6,095 bases of DNA from Actinomycetota bacterium (GTDB lineage: Bacteria > Actinomycetota > Actinomycetes > Mycobacteriales > Micromonosporaceae), in NCBI GenBank assembly GCA_005885115.1, contig VAXX01000193.1, forward strand, positions 1-6,095, read 5' to 3'. Under the pieces are notes generated by a model that was not told the DNA's origin, searched no databases, and saw only the letters and a list, made by a program, of their open reading frames with translations. The position numbers were made by a program, and so were the translations under genes. Each line of letters begins with the position of its first letter. Position 1 is the first letter of the stretch. This document shows positions 1-5,970 of this stretch, piece by piece.

Positions 1-451
1 CCTCGCTCGGCATCACCGTGTTGATCACGTGCAGCAGCGCGCTGCTGCGGACCGCGCGGGACAGCCCCGGGATCGGCGAGGAGCCCAGCGGCGCCGCCAC
101 CAACCAGGCGACCAGCAGCACCGCGATGATGGAGACGACCGAGCCGCCCAGGTCGTCCAGGCTGCGGCCGACCGGGTTGCGGATCGAGGAGCGCAGCCGG
201 GCCCCGAGCCAACTCGCCAACGCCTGCCCGCCGATCGCGATGACGAGCACGGTCAGCAGCGAGACGAACACCCGGGCGACGCCTTCGGTGAAGAAGTCGG
301 CGAAGAACGGGCCGAGCTGCAGGCCGATCGCCGCGCCGCCGAAGAACCCCACGAACGACAGCAGGCCGATCAGAAAACCCTGGCGGTACCCGTTCACCGC
401 GAAGACGATGACGAGTACGACCAGGACGACGTCGACCAGGCTGCCATACAT
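1..451 (-). CDS. marP: MarP-family periplasmic serine protease, N-terminal membrane domain (partial, 3' end outside window)
   Basis: The first 150 codons are present, from ATG at 451-449 to the window edge. The translation begins MYGSLVDVVLVVLVIVFAVN and contains about four hydrophobic segments (about residues 5-20, 25-48, 58-80 and 103-121). This is the CvpA/colicin V production-like membrane module found at the N-terminus of actinobacterial MarP. The trypsin-like protease domain that should follow would lie left of base 1 and cannot be checked. In M. tuberculosis MarP (Rv3671c) is needed for acid and oxidative stress resistance; applying that role here is inference. The start lies 4 nt after the NUDIX stop, without a clear Shine-Dalgarno, so expression probably depends on translational coupling. 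A second ATG at 447-445 is out of frame. The same gene order as in Mycobacterium supports the call. A stand-alone CvpA protein is the alternative if the protease domain is absent. Confidence 0.88.
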   Translation of the reverse strand, partial: MYGSLVDVVLVVLVIVFAVNGYRQGFLIGLLSFVGFFGGAAIGLQLGPFFADFFTEGVARVFVSLLTVLVIAIGGQALASWLGARLRSSIRNPVGRSLDDLGGSVVSIIAVLLVAWLVAAPLGSSPIPGLSRAVRSSALLHVINTVMPSE

Positions 452-455
452 CAGA

Positions 456-1106
456 TCAGGGTACGGGCCGATCGCCAGCGACGGGCAACTCGACCCGGGG
501 CGCGTCCTCCCACGGTCGGGCCCAGCCGGCCAGGTCCAGCAGTACGGTGAGGATCCCGGCGGTGAAGCCCCAGACGAGCATCGACCGGACCCGGAACGCC
601 GGACCGACGTACCCGCTGGGATGGCGTACCCACAGCCGGTTCGCCGGGTCGACCAGCTCCGCCACCGGTACCCGGGCCACCCCGGCCACCTCGGCCGGCT
701 GCATCGGCGCGACCGGATGCGGGCTGCGCCACCAGGCGAGTACCGGCGTCACCAGGAACCGGCTCACCGGGATCCACAACGACGGCAGTTCGGTGAGCAC
801 GCGTACCGTCTCCCGGCGCAGCCCGACCTCCTCGGTCGCCTCGCGCAGGGCGGTATCCGTGGCGTCCGCGTCCCCCGGATCGGCCGCACCGCCGGGGAAG
901 GCCGGCTGCCCCGCGTGGTTGCGCAGCTCCGCGGCCCGCTGGAGCAGCAGTACGTCGGGCCCGTCCGTCGACTCGCCGAGCAGGATCAGTACGGCGCTGG
1001 CCCGGCCCCCCTCGGCCGGTACCGGGATCCTGGTGAAGTCCTCCCGCCGTGCCCCCGCGACCGCGCTGAGCAGCGGCTGCCACCAGTCCGGCAACTCGTC
1101 CGTCAT
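456..1106 (-). CDS. NUDIX hydrolase, CoA-diphosphatase (CoAse) type
   Basis: This 216-residue protein starts at ATG 1106-1104 ([14 protein letters not shown]), whose first bases overlap the TlpA stop as ATGA. A G-rich SD-like run (GGGGGTGG, 1118-1111) lies 4 nt upstream. Residues 53-73 carry the CoA-pyrophosphatase signature (LLLQR, then HAGQPAFPGG), and residues 88-96 the NUDIX helix core REATEEVGL with its metal-binding glutamates. In the first part of the NUDIX box the sequence is GGAADPGD, with acidic residues placed as in the CoAse subfamily. The family hydrolyses CoA or other nucleoside diphosphate derivatives, usually in the cytoplasm; the substrate here is inferred only from the signature. 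It corresponds in position to Rv3672c, between the thioredoxin-like protein and MarP. Length and motifs look complete. Confidence 0.93.
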   Translation of the reverse strand: MTDELPDWWQPLLSAVAGARREDFTRIPVPAEGGRASAVLILLGESTDGPDVLLLQRAAELRNHAGQPAFPGGAADPGDADATDTALREATEEVGLRRETVRVLTELPSLWIPVSRFLVTPVLAWWRSPHPVAPMQPAEVAGVARVPVAELVDPANRLWVRHPSGYVGPAFRVRSMLVWGFTAGILTVLLDLAGWARPWEDAPRVELPVAGDRPVP

Positions 1107-1651
1107 GCGGCCACCCCCAGGTGCGCCTGGGCGAGCCGGTCGATCGCGGGCTCGTCCAGGGGCGTGGAGTTGTAGAGGTAGCGCAGGCCGCCGCCGGCGT
1201 CCACGAACAGGGTCACCGGCAGGGCGCTGCGGCCGACCGCCGCGAGCAGCCGGCGCTGGTCGTCGACCAGCGTCGGGTAGCTGACCCGCACGTCCTGGAG
1301 CAGCGCCGCACCGGCGGTACGGGTGTCCCCGGTGTCCACCCCGATCACGGTCACCCGGTCGCCGGCCCGGGCCGCGTACGCCTGGAACGCCGGCAGCTCG
1401 CTGCGGCACGGGGCGCACCACGAGGCCCACAGGTTGATGATCGCGGGGCGGTGCAGGTCGGTCAGGCGTACCACGCCGCCGCCCTCGAAGCACTCCAGCG
1501 TGACGTCCGGTACCCGTGGCCCGGACGCGGCCGGCGGGACGACCGACGGGGCCGGTGGCAGGCACGATCCGGCCGGCTGAGCGTCCACAGTGGACGGTGC
1601 GCAGGCGGCCAGTGCCGCCAGGAGGACCAGCGCGACGAGCCCGCGGATCAC
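1103..1651 (-). CDS. TlpA/ResA-like thioredoxin-fold lipoprotein
   Basis: GTG at 1651-1649 overlaps the nth stop as GTGA and gives a 182-residue protein. It begins with a hydrophobic signal segment ([17 protein letters not shown]) ending in a lipobox, L14-A15-A16-C17, so the protein is probably lipid-anchored on the outer face of the membrane. The open frame extends upstream to 1837, but that part is low-complexity Arg/Gly/Ala sequence inside nth and would bury the signal peptide. The thioredoxin fold follows: a WASWCAPCR active site (CxxC at 79-82) and the cis-proline ALPVT (P145). Two more cysteines, C30 and C54, lie before the active site. Such proteins reduce or exchange disulfides in exported proteins, often apocytochrome c or envelope enzymes. 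The position matches Rv3673c. Because MarP in Mycobacterium has a disulfide in its protease domain, a functional link to MarP is plausible but is inference. Confidence 0.92.
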   Translation of the reverse strand: MIRGLVALVLLAALAACAPSTVDAQPAGSCLPPAPSVVPPAASGPRVPDVTLECFEGGGVVRLTDLHRPAIINLWASWCAPCRSELPAFQAYAARAGDRVTVIGVDTGDTRTAGAALLQDVRVSYPTLVDDQRRLLAAVGRSALPVTLFVDAGGGLRYLYNSTPLDEPAIDRLAQAHLGVAA

Positions 1652-2298
1652 GGCGCCGGCACGCCCGCCGCGGCGGCCAGCTCCGCCACCCGGGGCCCCT
1701 TGAGCAGCGTGACCGCGATCGGTGGCTCGGTCGGCCCGGTCCCGTACGACGGGCACATCGTGGCCAGCGTGCAGGGCCGCTCGATGAGCTTGCCGACCGC
1801 CGTCTCGATCTTCACCGGATCGGTCTCGGTGGTCCACGCCCAGCGGCCCACCAGCCGCTGGAAGTGGGTATCCACGGTCAGCCCCGGTACGTCGAACGCG
1901 TTGCCCAGGATCACGTTGGCCGTCTTGCGGCCGATGCCGGGCAGCGTCACGAGGTCGACCAGCCGGCCCGGCACCTGCCCGTCGAACCGCTCGACCAGCG
2001 CCTGACCCAGCTTGATCAACGAGTCGGTCTTGTTGCGGTAGAAGCCGGTCGGCTTGAGGATCTCCTCCAGCTCGGTGCGGTCCGCGCGGGCGTAGTCGGC
2101 AGCCGTCACGTACCGGGCGAACAGCTTCGGCGTGACCTCGTTGACCCGGACGTCCGTGGTCTGCGCGGACAGGATCGTGGCGACCGCCAGCTCCAGCGCG
2201 TTGCGGTGGTCCAGCTCGCAGTGCGCGTCCGGGTGCGTCTGCGCGAGCACCCGCGCCATTTTGCGCGCGCGCCGCTTCCGGGCCAGATCGGTTTCCAC
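1648..2298 (-). CDS. nth: Endonuclease III (Nth) with an internal loss of about 26 residues in the Fe-S region
   Basis: This 216-residue protein uses GTG at 2298-2296 (a later ATG, M14, is at 2259-2257). It is a base-excision repair DNA glycosylase/AP lyase for oxidised pyrimidines. The helix-hairpin-helix [14 protein letters not shown] is present with the catalytic lysine K125, and the catalytic aspartate is D143 in TVDTHF; the 18-residue spacing equals that of E. coli K120 and D138. The N-terminal part ([20 protein letters not shown]) is well conserved. After KLIER (residue 174) the sequence jumps directly to [15 protein letters not shown]. Family members have about 26 more residues here, including a helix and the first two cysteines of the C-X6-C-X2-C-X5-C Fe-S motif. 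Only C176 and C182 remain. The frame is kept, so the protein may be made, but a normal 4Fe-4S cluster cannot form. The start follows the capA-like stop by 10 nt with no strong SD. Confidence 0.93.
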   Translation of the reverse strand: METDLARKRRARKMARVLAQTHPDAHCELDHRNALELAVATILSAQTTDVRVNEVTPKLFARYVTAADYARADRTELEEILKPTGFYRNKTDSLIKLGQALVERFDGQVPGRLVDLVTLPGIGRKTANVILGNAFDVPGLTVDTHFQRLVGRWAWTTETDPVKIETAVGKLIERPCTLATMCPSYGTGPTEPPIAVTLLKGPRVAELAAAAGVPAP

Positions 2299-2308
2299 GA
2301 GACAGAGC

Positions 2309-3417
2309 CTACGACGGGGGTGTGACGCTTCCGTCGGCCCCGATGTGCGCCCCGGTCGCCGGGAAGTCGGACCGGCACAGGCTGGCGGTCAGGGCGATGG
2401 CCTGGCGCTGCGGGTCCGGTCGCGGCGCGCCGGGCGCGATCATGTGCGTGGGTACGATCGTGCCGGCCACGTACGAGCCGTCCCGCCGCAGCGTCACGCG
2501 CAGGATCTCGGTGGTCCCGACCACGCCGGTGTACCCCAGCGCGTGGTACCCGGCGAAGTTGCCGATGCTGTACGCGATCAGCCTGCCCTGGTAGAACTCC
2601 ATCGCGCGGATCACGTGCGGGCTGTGCCCGATGACGAGATCGGCGCCCGCGTCGATCATCGCGTGGCTGAACGCGATCGGGTCACCCCGGTTCTCCCCGA
2701 GGAACATGTCGGTGCCCGGCTTGACATGGGTATGGTCGGCCCCTTCCCCACCCATGTGCACCTGGATGATCACGATGTCGGCCTGAAGCCCAGCACCGCC
2801 ACCCGGATCCCCTTGACGGTGACCACGGTGATCAGCCCCGGCGGACCGGTGTACCTGACCCCCGCCGCGTCCAGCGCCCGGCGGGTGTTCTGGTGCCCGG
2901 CCGGACCGAAGTCGTACGCGTGGTTGTTCGCGAGGTTGACCAGCGCGAACCCGGCCTCCTTGAGGATCCCCGCGTACGCCGGCGGCGACCGGAACGAGAA
3001 GCAGGTCTTCCCCAGCCGGTCCGCCGGGCACTTGCTGACCCCGGTGTCGTCGGTCAGCGGCTGCTCCAGGTTGGCCATCTGCAGGTCGGAGTGCAGCTTG
3101 TCGGCCACGTCGGCGAAGAACCCGTGCCCGTTGTCGGGCGGCAGCCCGTTCGGTGCGGCGCCCATGATGACGTCGCCGACGGCGGAGAGGGTGAACTGTC
3201 CGCTGTCGGCGGCCGGGGCGTCGCTGGCCGGCGCCGGTACCGGGGGCGCCGCGCTCGCCGTGTCCTGCGCGGCGGTCGGCGTGGGGGGGCGGGCCCGCAG
3301 GTACGCCACGACGAACACGGCGATCCCGACCGCCAGCACGGTGACCGCCGCGATCAGCGGCGTCAGGCTGCCGCGCCGGCGGCGGGGTGGCCGGTACGGG
3401 CCGCGAGCAACGCTCAT
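2309..3417 (-). pseudogene. CapA-family (PGA_cap metallophosphatase-like) membrane-anchored protein, frameshifted by internal deletion
   Basis: Two reading frames together make one CapA-family protein. The 5' part (3417 to 2770, 215 aa) has an Arg-rich N-terminus, one transmembrane segment (about 19-40), a Pro/Ala linker (about 43-72), then SAVGDVIMG (metal-site Asp about 82), ANLEQPLTDD and VNLANNHAYDFG. It ends VAVLGFRPTS and stops at TGA 2772-2770. The -1 frame continues the family from about 2785: ADIVIIQVHMGGEGADHTHV, ENRGDPIAFSHAMIDAGADL, VIGHSPHVIRAMEFYQGRLI, YSIGNFAGY, ending at TAG 2311-2309. Between VLGF and ADIVI the family normally has a further stretch (about 20-25 residues) that is absent, so this is a deletion rather than a single-base slip. 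ATG 3417 overlaps the cbiZ stop (ATGA), with a weak SD GGGACGA at 3431-3425. The intact family is linked to poly-gamma-glutamate or related envelope polymers; the role here is unknown. A real pseudogene or a sequence error are both possible. Confidence 0.85.
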
Positions 3418-4103
3418 GTCTGGTTCGTCCCGGGGGGCAGGGGTGGGTCCCTCCGGACCCTATCCGAGCCGGGCCAGCCGAAGGTGCCCCGTCCGCCCCG
3501 CAGGACGGCGGCGTACACCGCGCGGGCCAGCGGGGCGCCCCAGTCCGAGCGCGGACCGCCGTACGGCTGGACCGGCCCGGTGGTCGGGCAGGCCAGGACG
3601 GTCGCGTCGGTACACGTCCCGGTGCCCGGTACCTCCAGCTCGACCAGCGCCTGCACCTTCGCCTCGGCCACCGTGGCGACCGCGTTCACCAGCGCGGCCT
3701 CGCTCAGCCGGGCCGGTACCCAGGCCACCACGTTGACCGTACCCACCCGCCGCCGGGCGGACGCCGGGGGCGCGGCGGCCCAGATCGGGTCGGTGAGCCC
3801 CACGGTGGCCCAGACCGTGACGCCGGCGTCCGGCGCGGTGACCACGGTGGCGACATCGACCCCGGTCAACAGGCCGGTGCCCGGGCCGGCCAGGCCGAGG
3901 TCCGCGGCGAGCTCCGCCAGGTGCGCGTCCGGGTCGGGTCGGGCATACGACATGGGTACGGTTGCGTTGATCACCCAACGTCGTGTGCCGATCCCGCCGC
4001 CCAGCGCGCCGGACGAGATCATGAGCACCGGCTCGGCCGGACGCCACACGAGTACGGGCAGCTCAACGTCGCCATCACGACGCTGGGTGAGCTCGGGATA
4101 CAC
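3414..4103 (-). CDS. cbiZ: Adenosylcobinamide amidohydrolase (CbiZ)
   Basis: This 229-residue protein reads from GTG 4103-4101. CbiZ enzymes cut the amide bond between adenosylcobinamide and its aminopropanol arm, giving adenosylcobyric acid so that salvaged corrinoids can enter cobalamin synthesis. Recognised blocks are LVWRPAEPVLMISSGALGGG (19-37), GTRRWVINATVP (39-50), DPDAHLAELAADLGL (57-71), LLTGVDVATVVT (78-89), VWATVGLTDPIWA (97-109), ALVNAVATVAEAKVQAL (137-153), GTGTCTDATVLACP (160-173) and YGGPRSDWGAPLARAVYAAV (181-200). Order and length fit the family. The start is uncertain: GTG 4103 has only a weak GGA 3 nt upstream, and ATG 4110 is in another frame. The reading frame stays open to 4946, but that extension lies across crp and the divergent promoter region and is a shadow. 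It is the first gene of the leftward operon. No cobalamin riboswitch is visible upstream. Confidence 0.88.
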   Translation of the reverse strand: MYPELTQRRDGDVELPVLVWRPAEPVLMISSGALGGGIGTRRWVINATVPMSYARPDPDAHLAELAADLGLAGPGTGLLTGVDVATVVTAPDAGVTVWATVGLTDPIWAAAPPASARRRVGTVNVVAWVPARLSEAALVNAVATVAEAKVQALVELEVPGTGTCTDATVLACPTTGPVQPYGGPRSDWGAPLARAVYAAVLRGGRGTFGWPGSDRVRRDPPLPPGTNQT

Positions 4104-4162
4104 GCGTCCATAGTGCCGCTGATCTTCCCGGGGTGGGCATCCGGTACGCGCGTCGATGTGCC

Positions 4163-4168
4163 TAGACT
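4163..4168 (+). promoter_or_regulatory. Candidate -10 element for crp
   Basis: TAGACT fits the actinobacterial housekeeping -10 pattern TAnnnT and lies 38 nt before the crp ATG, implying a leader of about 30 nt. No convincing -35 hexamer lies 16-18 nt upstream (the sequence there is TCCGGT or close to it), so the call rests on the -10 match and the position in a divergent intergenic region. Confidence 0.42.
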
Positions 4169-4174
4169 GACCTG

Positions 4175-4188
4175 GCGCGGAATCGCGC
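4175..4188 (+). promoter_or_regulatory. Small hairpin in the crp leader, just before the SD
   Basis: GCGCG (4175-4179) and CGCGC (4184-4188) form a perfect 5-bp GC-only stem around the GAAT loop. It ends 4 nt before the SD at 4193 and would lie at the very 5' end of a transcript starting from the TAGACT promoter. It could affect message stability or translation, but short GC stems are common in DNA of this composition. Confidence 0.3.
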
Positions 4189-4192
4189 AGGC

Positions 4193-4198
4193 GGAAGG
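4193..4198 (+). promoter_or_regulatory. Shine-Dalgarno deciding the crp start
   Basis: GGAAGG lies 8 nt upstream of ATG 4207. The alternative in-frame GTG at 4198 would overlap this SD and add three residues (VLE) not expected in the family. The ATG is therefore the better start. Confidence 0.8.
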
Positions 4199-4206
4199 TG
4201 CTCGAG

Positions 4207-4884
4207 ATGGACGAGGTACTGGCGCGCAGCGGGCTGTTCCAGGGTGTCGATCCCGACGCGGCGGACTCACTCGCCAAGGAGATGGAGACGATCGAGGCCC
4301 GCAAGGGCGAAGTCGTCTTCAACGAGGGCGAGCCCGGCGACAGCCTGTACATCGTGCTGTCCGGCAAGATCAAGCTGGGCCGTCGCGCCGCCGACGGCCG
4401 GCAGAACCTGGTCGCCGTCATGGGCCCGTCCGACACCATCGGCGAGCTGTCCCTGTTCGACCCCGGCCCGCGCTCCGCCACGGCCACCGCGGTCACCGAC
4501 GCCCGCCTGGCCCGGCTCCGCAAGCAGGCGCTCCGGCCCTGGCTGACCAACCGCCCGGAGATCGCCGAGCAGTTACTGAGGGTACTGGCCCGGCGGCTGC
4601 GGCGTACCAACGACCAGCTCGCCGACCTGATCTTCACCGACGTTCCCGGCCGGGTCGCCAAGAACCTGCTCCAGATGGCCGGCAAGTTCGGCAGCCGCGA
4701 CGGCGGCGTCCTGCGGGTCACCCACGACCTGACCCAGGAGGAGATGGCGCAGCTCGTCGGCGCCTCCCGCGAAACCGTCAACAAGGCTCTCGACGACTTC
4801 GCCTCCCGCGGCTGGCTCCGCCTCGACGGCAAAAGCGTGATCATCCTGGACCCCGAACGCCTGGCCCGCCGCGCCCGCGTCTGA
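4207..4884 (+). CDS. crp: CRP/FNR-family cAMP-type global transcriptional regulator
   Basis: This 225-residue protein begins [20 protein letters not shown]. It has an N-terminal cyclic-nucleotide-binding beta-roll, with [20 protein letters not shown] (32-51) and the phosphate-binding cassette [17 protein letters not shown] (79-95; E80, R89 and S90 at the cAMP-contacting positions). The dimer helix follows ([20 protein letters not shown]), with T134 and N135 matching the base-contacting pair of the M. tuberculosis protein. The winged helix-turn-helix is at about 172-200 ([32 protein letters not shown]). Length and sequence are close to Rv3676 (CRP) and to the GlxR group, so it very probably binds cAMP and controls a broad carbon, energy and development regulon. 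It is divergent from cbiZ and the nth-marP operon, the usual actinobacterial arrangement. GTAC tetramers are rarer here than in flanking genes. No classical TGTGA-N6-TCACA site was found upstream. Confidence 0.97.
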   Translation: MDEVLARSGLFQGVDPDAADSLAKEMETIEARKGEVVFNEGEPGDSLYIVLSGKIKLGRRAADGRQNLVAVMGPSDTIGELSLFDPGPRSATATAVTDARLARLRKQALRPWLTNRPEIAEQLLRVLARRLRRTNDQLADLIFTDVPGRVAKNLLQMAGKFGSRDGGVLRVTHDLTQEEMAQLVGASRETVNKALDDFASRGWLRLDGKSVIILDPERLARRARV

Positions 4885-4925
4885 CCCCCGCCGGAAACCG
4901 CGACCACAGACACCGACCGCTCGTT

Positions 4926-4956
4926 AGCCACGGGAATGCCGACCACACCCCTGGCT
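4926..4956 (+). promoter_or_regulatory. Imperfect inverted repeat between crp and the carboxyltransferase-like gene
   Basis: AGCCACGGG (4926-4934) pairs with CCCCTGGCT (4948-4956): eight pairs with one C-C mismatch and a 13-nt loop. It ends exactly where the SD GGAG (4957-4960) begins, and its loop contains an alternative ATG (4936). No U-rich tail follows, so an intrinsic terminator is unlikely. It may influence translation of the downstream gene or have no role. It is the only notable structure seen in the 81-nt gap after crp. Confidence 0.35.
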
Positions 4957-4960
4957 GGAG
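4957..4960 (+). promoter_or_regulatory. Shine-Dalgarno deciding the carboxyltransferase-like start
   Basis: GGAG lies 5 nt before ATG 4966. The upstream in-frame ATG 4936 has only GGGA directly touching it. [12 protein letters not shown] at 4966 also resembles the usual N-terminus of acyl-CoA carboxylase beta subunits. Confidence 0.65.
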
Positions 4961-4965
4961 CGGCG

Positions 4966-5970
4966 ATGCCAACGCTGAGTACGACGCTCGATCCCCGCTC
5001 GTCGTCCTACCTCGAACGGCGGCAGGCGATGCTGGCCCGCCTCGACGAGCTGGACGAGACGCTGGCCGCCGCCCGTACGCGGGTCCGCGCGCGGGAGCGC
5101 GTCGAGCTGCTTCTCGACCGCGACGCGCCGTTCCTTGAGCTGCGTACGGTCACGGGCTCGGCCCTCGTCGGTGGGGTGGGGCAGGTCGAAGGCGTGCACT
5201 GTCTGGTGGTCGCGGACGAGCCGGGGACGATCGAGGGTACGGGTGACCGGGCCAAGGCGTACCGGCTGGCCGGGCTGGCGGCGGAGAGCGGGCTCCCGCT
5301 GATCCACCTCGCCGAGCCGGGCCGGGCCCATCCGGAGCGCAGGCGGGTACCGGCGGTCGTCGCCGTCCTGTTCGGTGGTGGTACGGCACCGTCGGCCGAC
5401 TACACGGTCGCGGTACGTCCGGCCGCTGCCGAGGCGGACTTCCTCGCCGAGGACGAGCGGGACGCGATCCGGCTGGCCCGGCTGTGCCTACGCCGGCTGG
5501 ACCGGCCCGCCCCGGTACCGCCGCCCGGGCTGGCCGAGCCGCCCAAGTACGACCTGGACGACCTGGTCGGAACCGCGGACGTACGGGAGGTCCTCGCCCG
5601 GGTCCTGGACGGCAGCGAGTTCGAGGAGTTCCAACCCCGGTCCGGCACGGATCTGCTCGCCGGCTGGGGCGCGGTGTACGGGTACCCGGTCGGGGTGCTC
5701 AGCGGCGGCCCGGGTGACCTCAAGGCGGCCCGCTTCGCGGAGCTGGTACGCGACAGCGGTACCCCGTTGATCTGCCTCGGTTCCGCGCCGGTGCCCACCC
5801 CGGACCTGGCGGTCACGCTGACCCCCGGTGACCCGGCGTACCGGGCCCGGCTGCTGCTGGCCTGGCCGTACCCGGGCGCGAGTGCCGAAGCGGACGCGGT
5901 GATCGACCCGCGGGACACCCGTACCGCGTTGGGCATCGCGCTGGCCACGGTAGCCCGGAGGTGTGCGTGA
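4966..5970 (+). CDS. Compact, degenerate carboxyltransferase (acyl-CoA carboxylase beta subunit-like)
   Basis: This 334-residue protein starts [20 protein letters not shown], as methylcrotonyl- or acyl-CoA carboxylase beta subunits do. It then follows the crotonase-fold carboxyltransferase in order: [19 protein letters not shown] (41-59), [19 protein letters not shown] (68-86), [14 protein letters not shown] (110-123), AVLFGGGT (133-140), SADYTVAV (143-150), [18 protein letters not shown] (161-178), [18 protein letters not shown] (207-224), [13 protein letters not shown] (233-245), SGTPLICLG (264-272) and [14 protein letters not shown] (313-326). Family members are about 520-540 residues. The ESGGA oxyanion-hole loop reads EPGRA, and the FLGGPPLV/ATGE, NTTG and GAGNYG segments are absent or unrecognisable. 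Catalysis as a normal carboxyltransferase is therefore doubtful. The frame is long and unbroken, and it overlaps the biotin carboxylase start (GTGA). It may be a pseudoenzyme, a structural partner or a divergent enzyme. Confidence 0.78.
   Translation: MPTLSTTLDPRSSSYLERRQAMLARLDELDETLAAARTRVRARERVELLLDRDAPFLELRTVTGSALVGGVGQVEGVHCLVVADEPGTIEGTGDRAKAYRLAGLAAESGLPLIHLAEPGRAHPERRRVPAVVAVLFGGGTAPSADYTVAVRPAAAEADFLAEDERDAIRLARLCLRRLDRPAPVPPPGLAEPPKYDLDDLVGTADVREVLARVLDGSEFEEFQPRSGTDLLAGWGAVYGYPVGVLSGGPGDLKAARFAELVRDSGTPLICLGSAPVPTPDLAVTLTPGDPAYRARLLLAWPYPGASAEADAVIDPRDTRTALGIALATVARRCA
5957..5961 (+). promoter_or_regulatory. Shine-Dalgarno for the biotin carboxylase gene
   Basis: GGAGG lies 5 nt before GTG 5967, inside the 3' end of the carboxyltransferase-like gene. 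It fixes GTG 5967 as the start and shows translational coupling through the GTGA overlap. Confidence 0.75.

Noticed and set aside
18..1284. Long plus-strand frames opposite marP and the NUDIX gene
   Set aside because: They are Arg/Gly/Pro/Ala-rich with no motif, while the minus strand encodes clear protein families throughout.
1652..1837. N-terminal extension of the TlpA-like protein to ATG 1837
   Set aside because: It overlaps the end of nth with low-complexity residues and would bury the signal peptide and lipobox; GTG 1651 with GTGA coupling is better.
2753..2785. Programmed -1 frameshift in the capA-like gene, or restart at ATG 2755
   Set aside because: GGCTTCAGG is not a slippery heptamer, and a segment of the domain is missing at the same place; the weak AGGTG before ATG 2755 would give only a domain fragment.
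2309..3031. Second CapA frame as an independent 240-aa gene
   Set aside because: Its first third is a shadow of the other frame; family similarity begins only at about 2785, so it is the 3' part of one broken gene.
4104..4120. Leaderless cbiZ promoter using CACTAT
   Set aside because: It matches only A and T at -10 key positions 2 and 6 and has no -35; too weak to list.
4885..4925. Intrinsic terminator directly after crp
   Set aside because: Only a tiny CGG-AAA-CCG stem without a T-run is visible; termination here is not supported.
3414..4946. 510-codon minus-strand reading frame extending cbiZ across the intergenic region and through crp
   Set aside because: Everything beyond 4103 is antisense to the highly conserved crp and contains no recognisable domain; long antisense frames are expected at this GC content.
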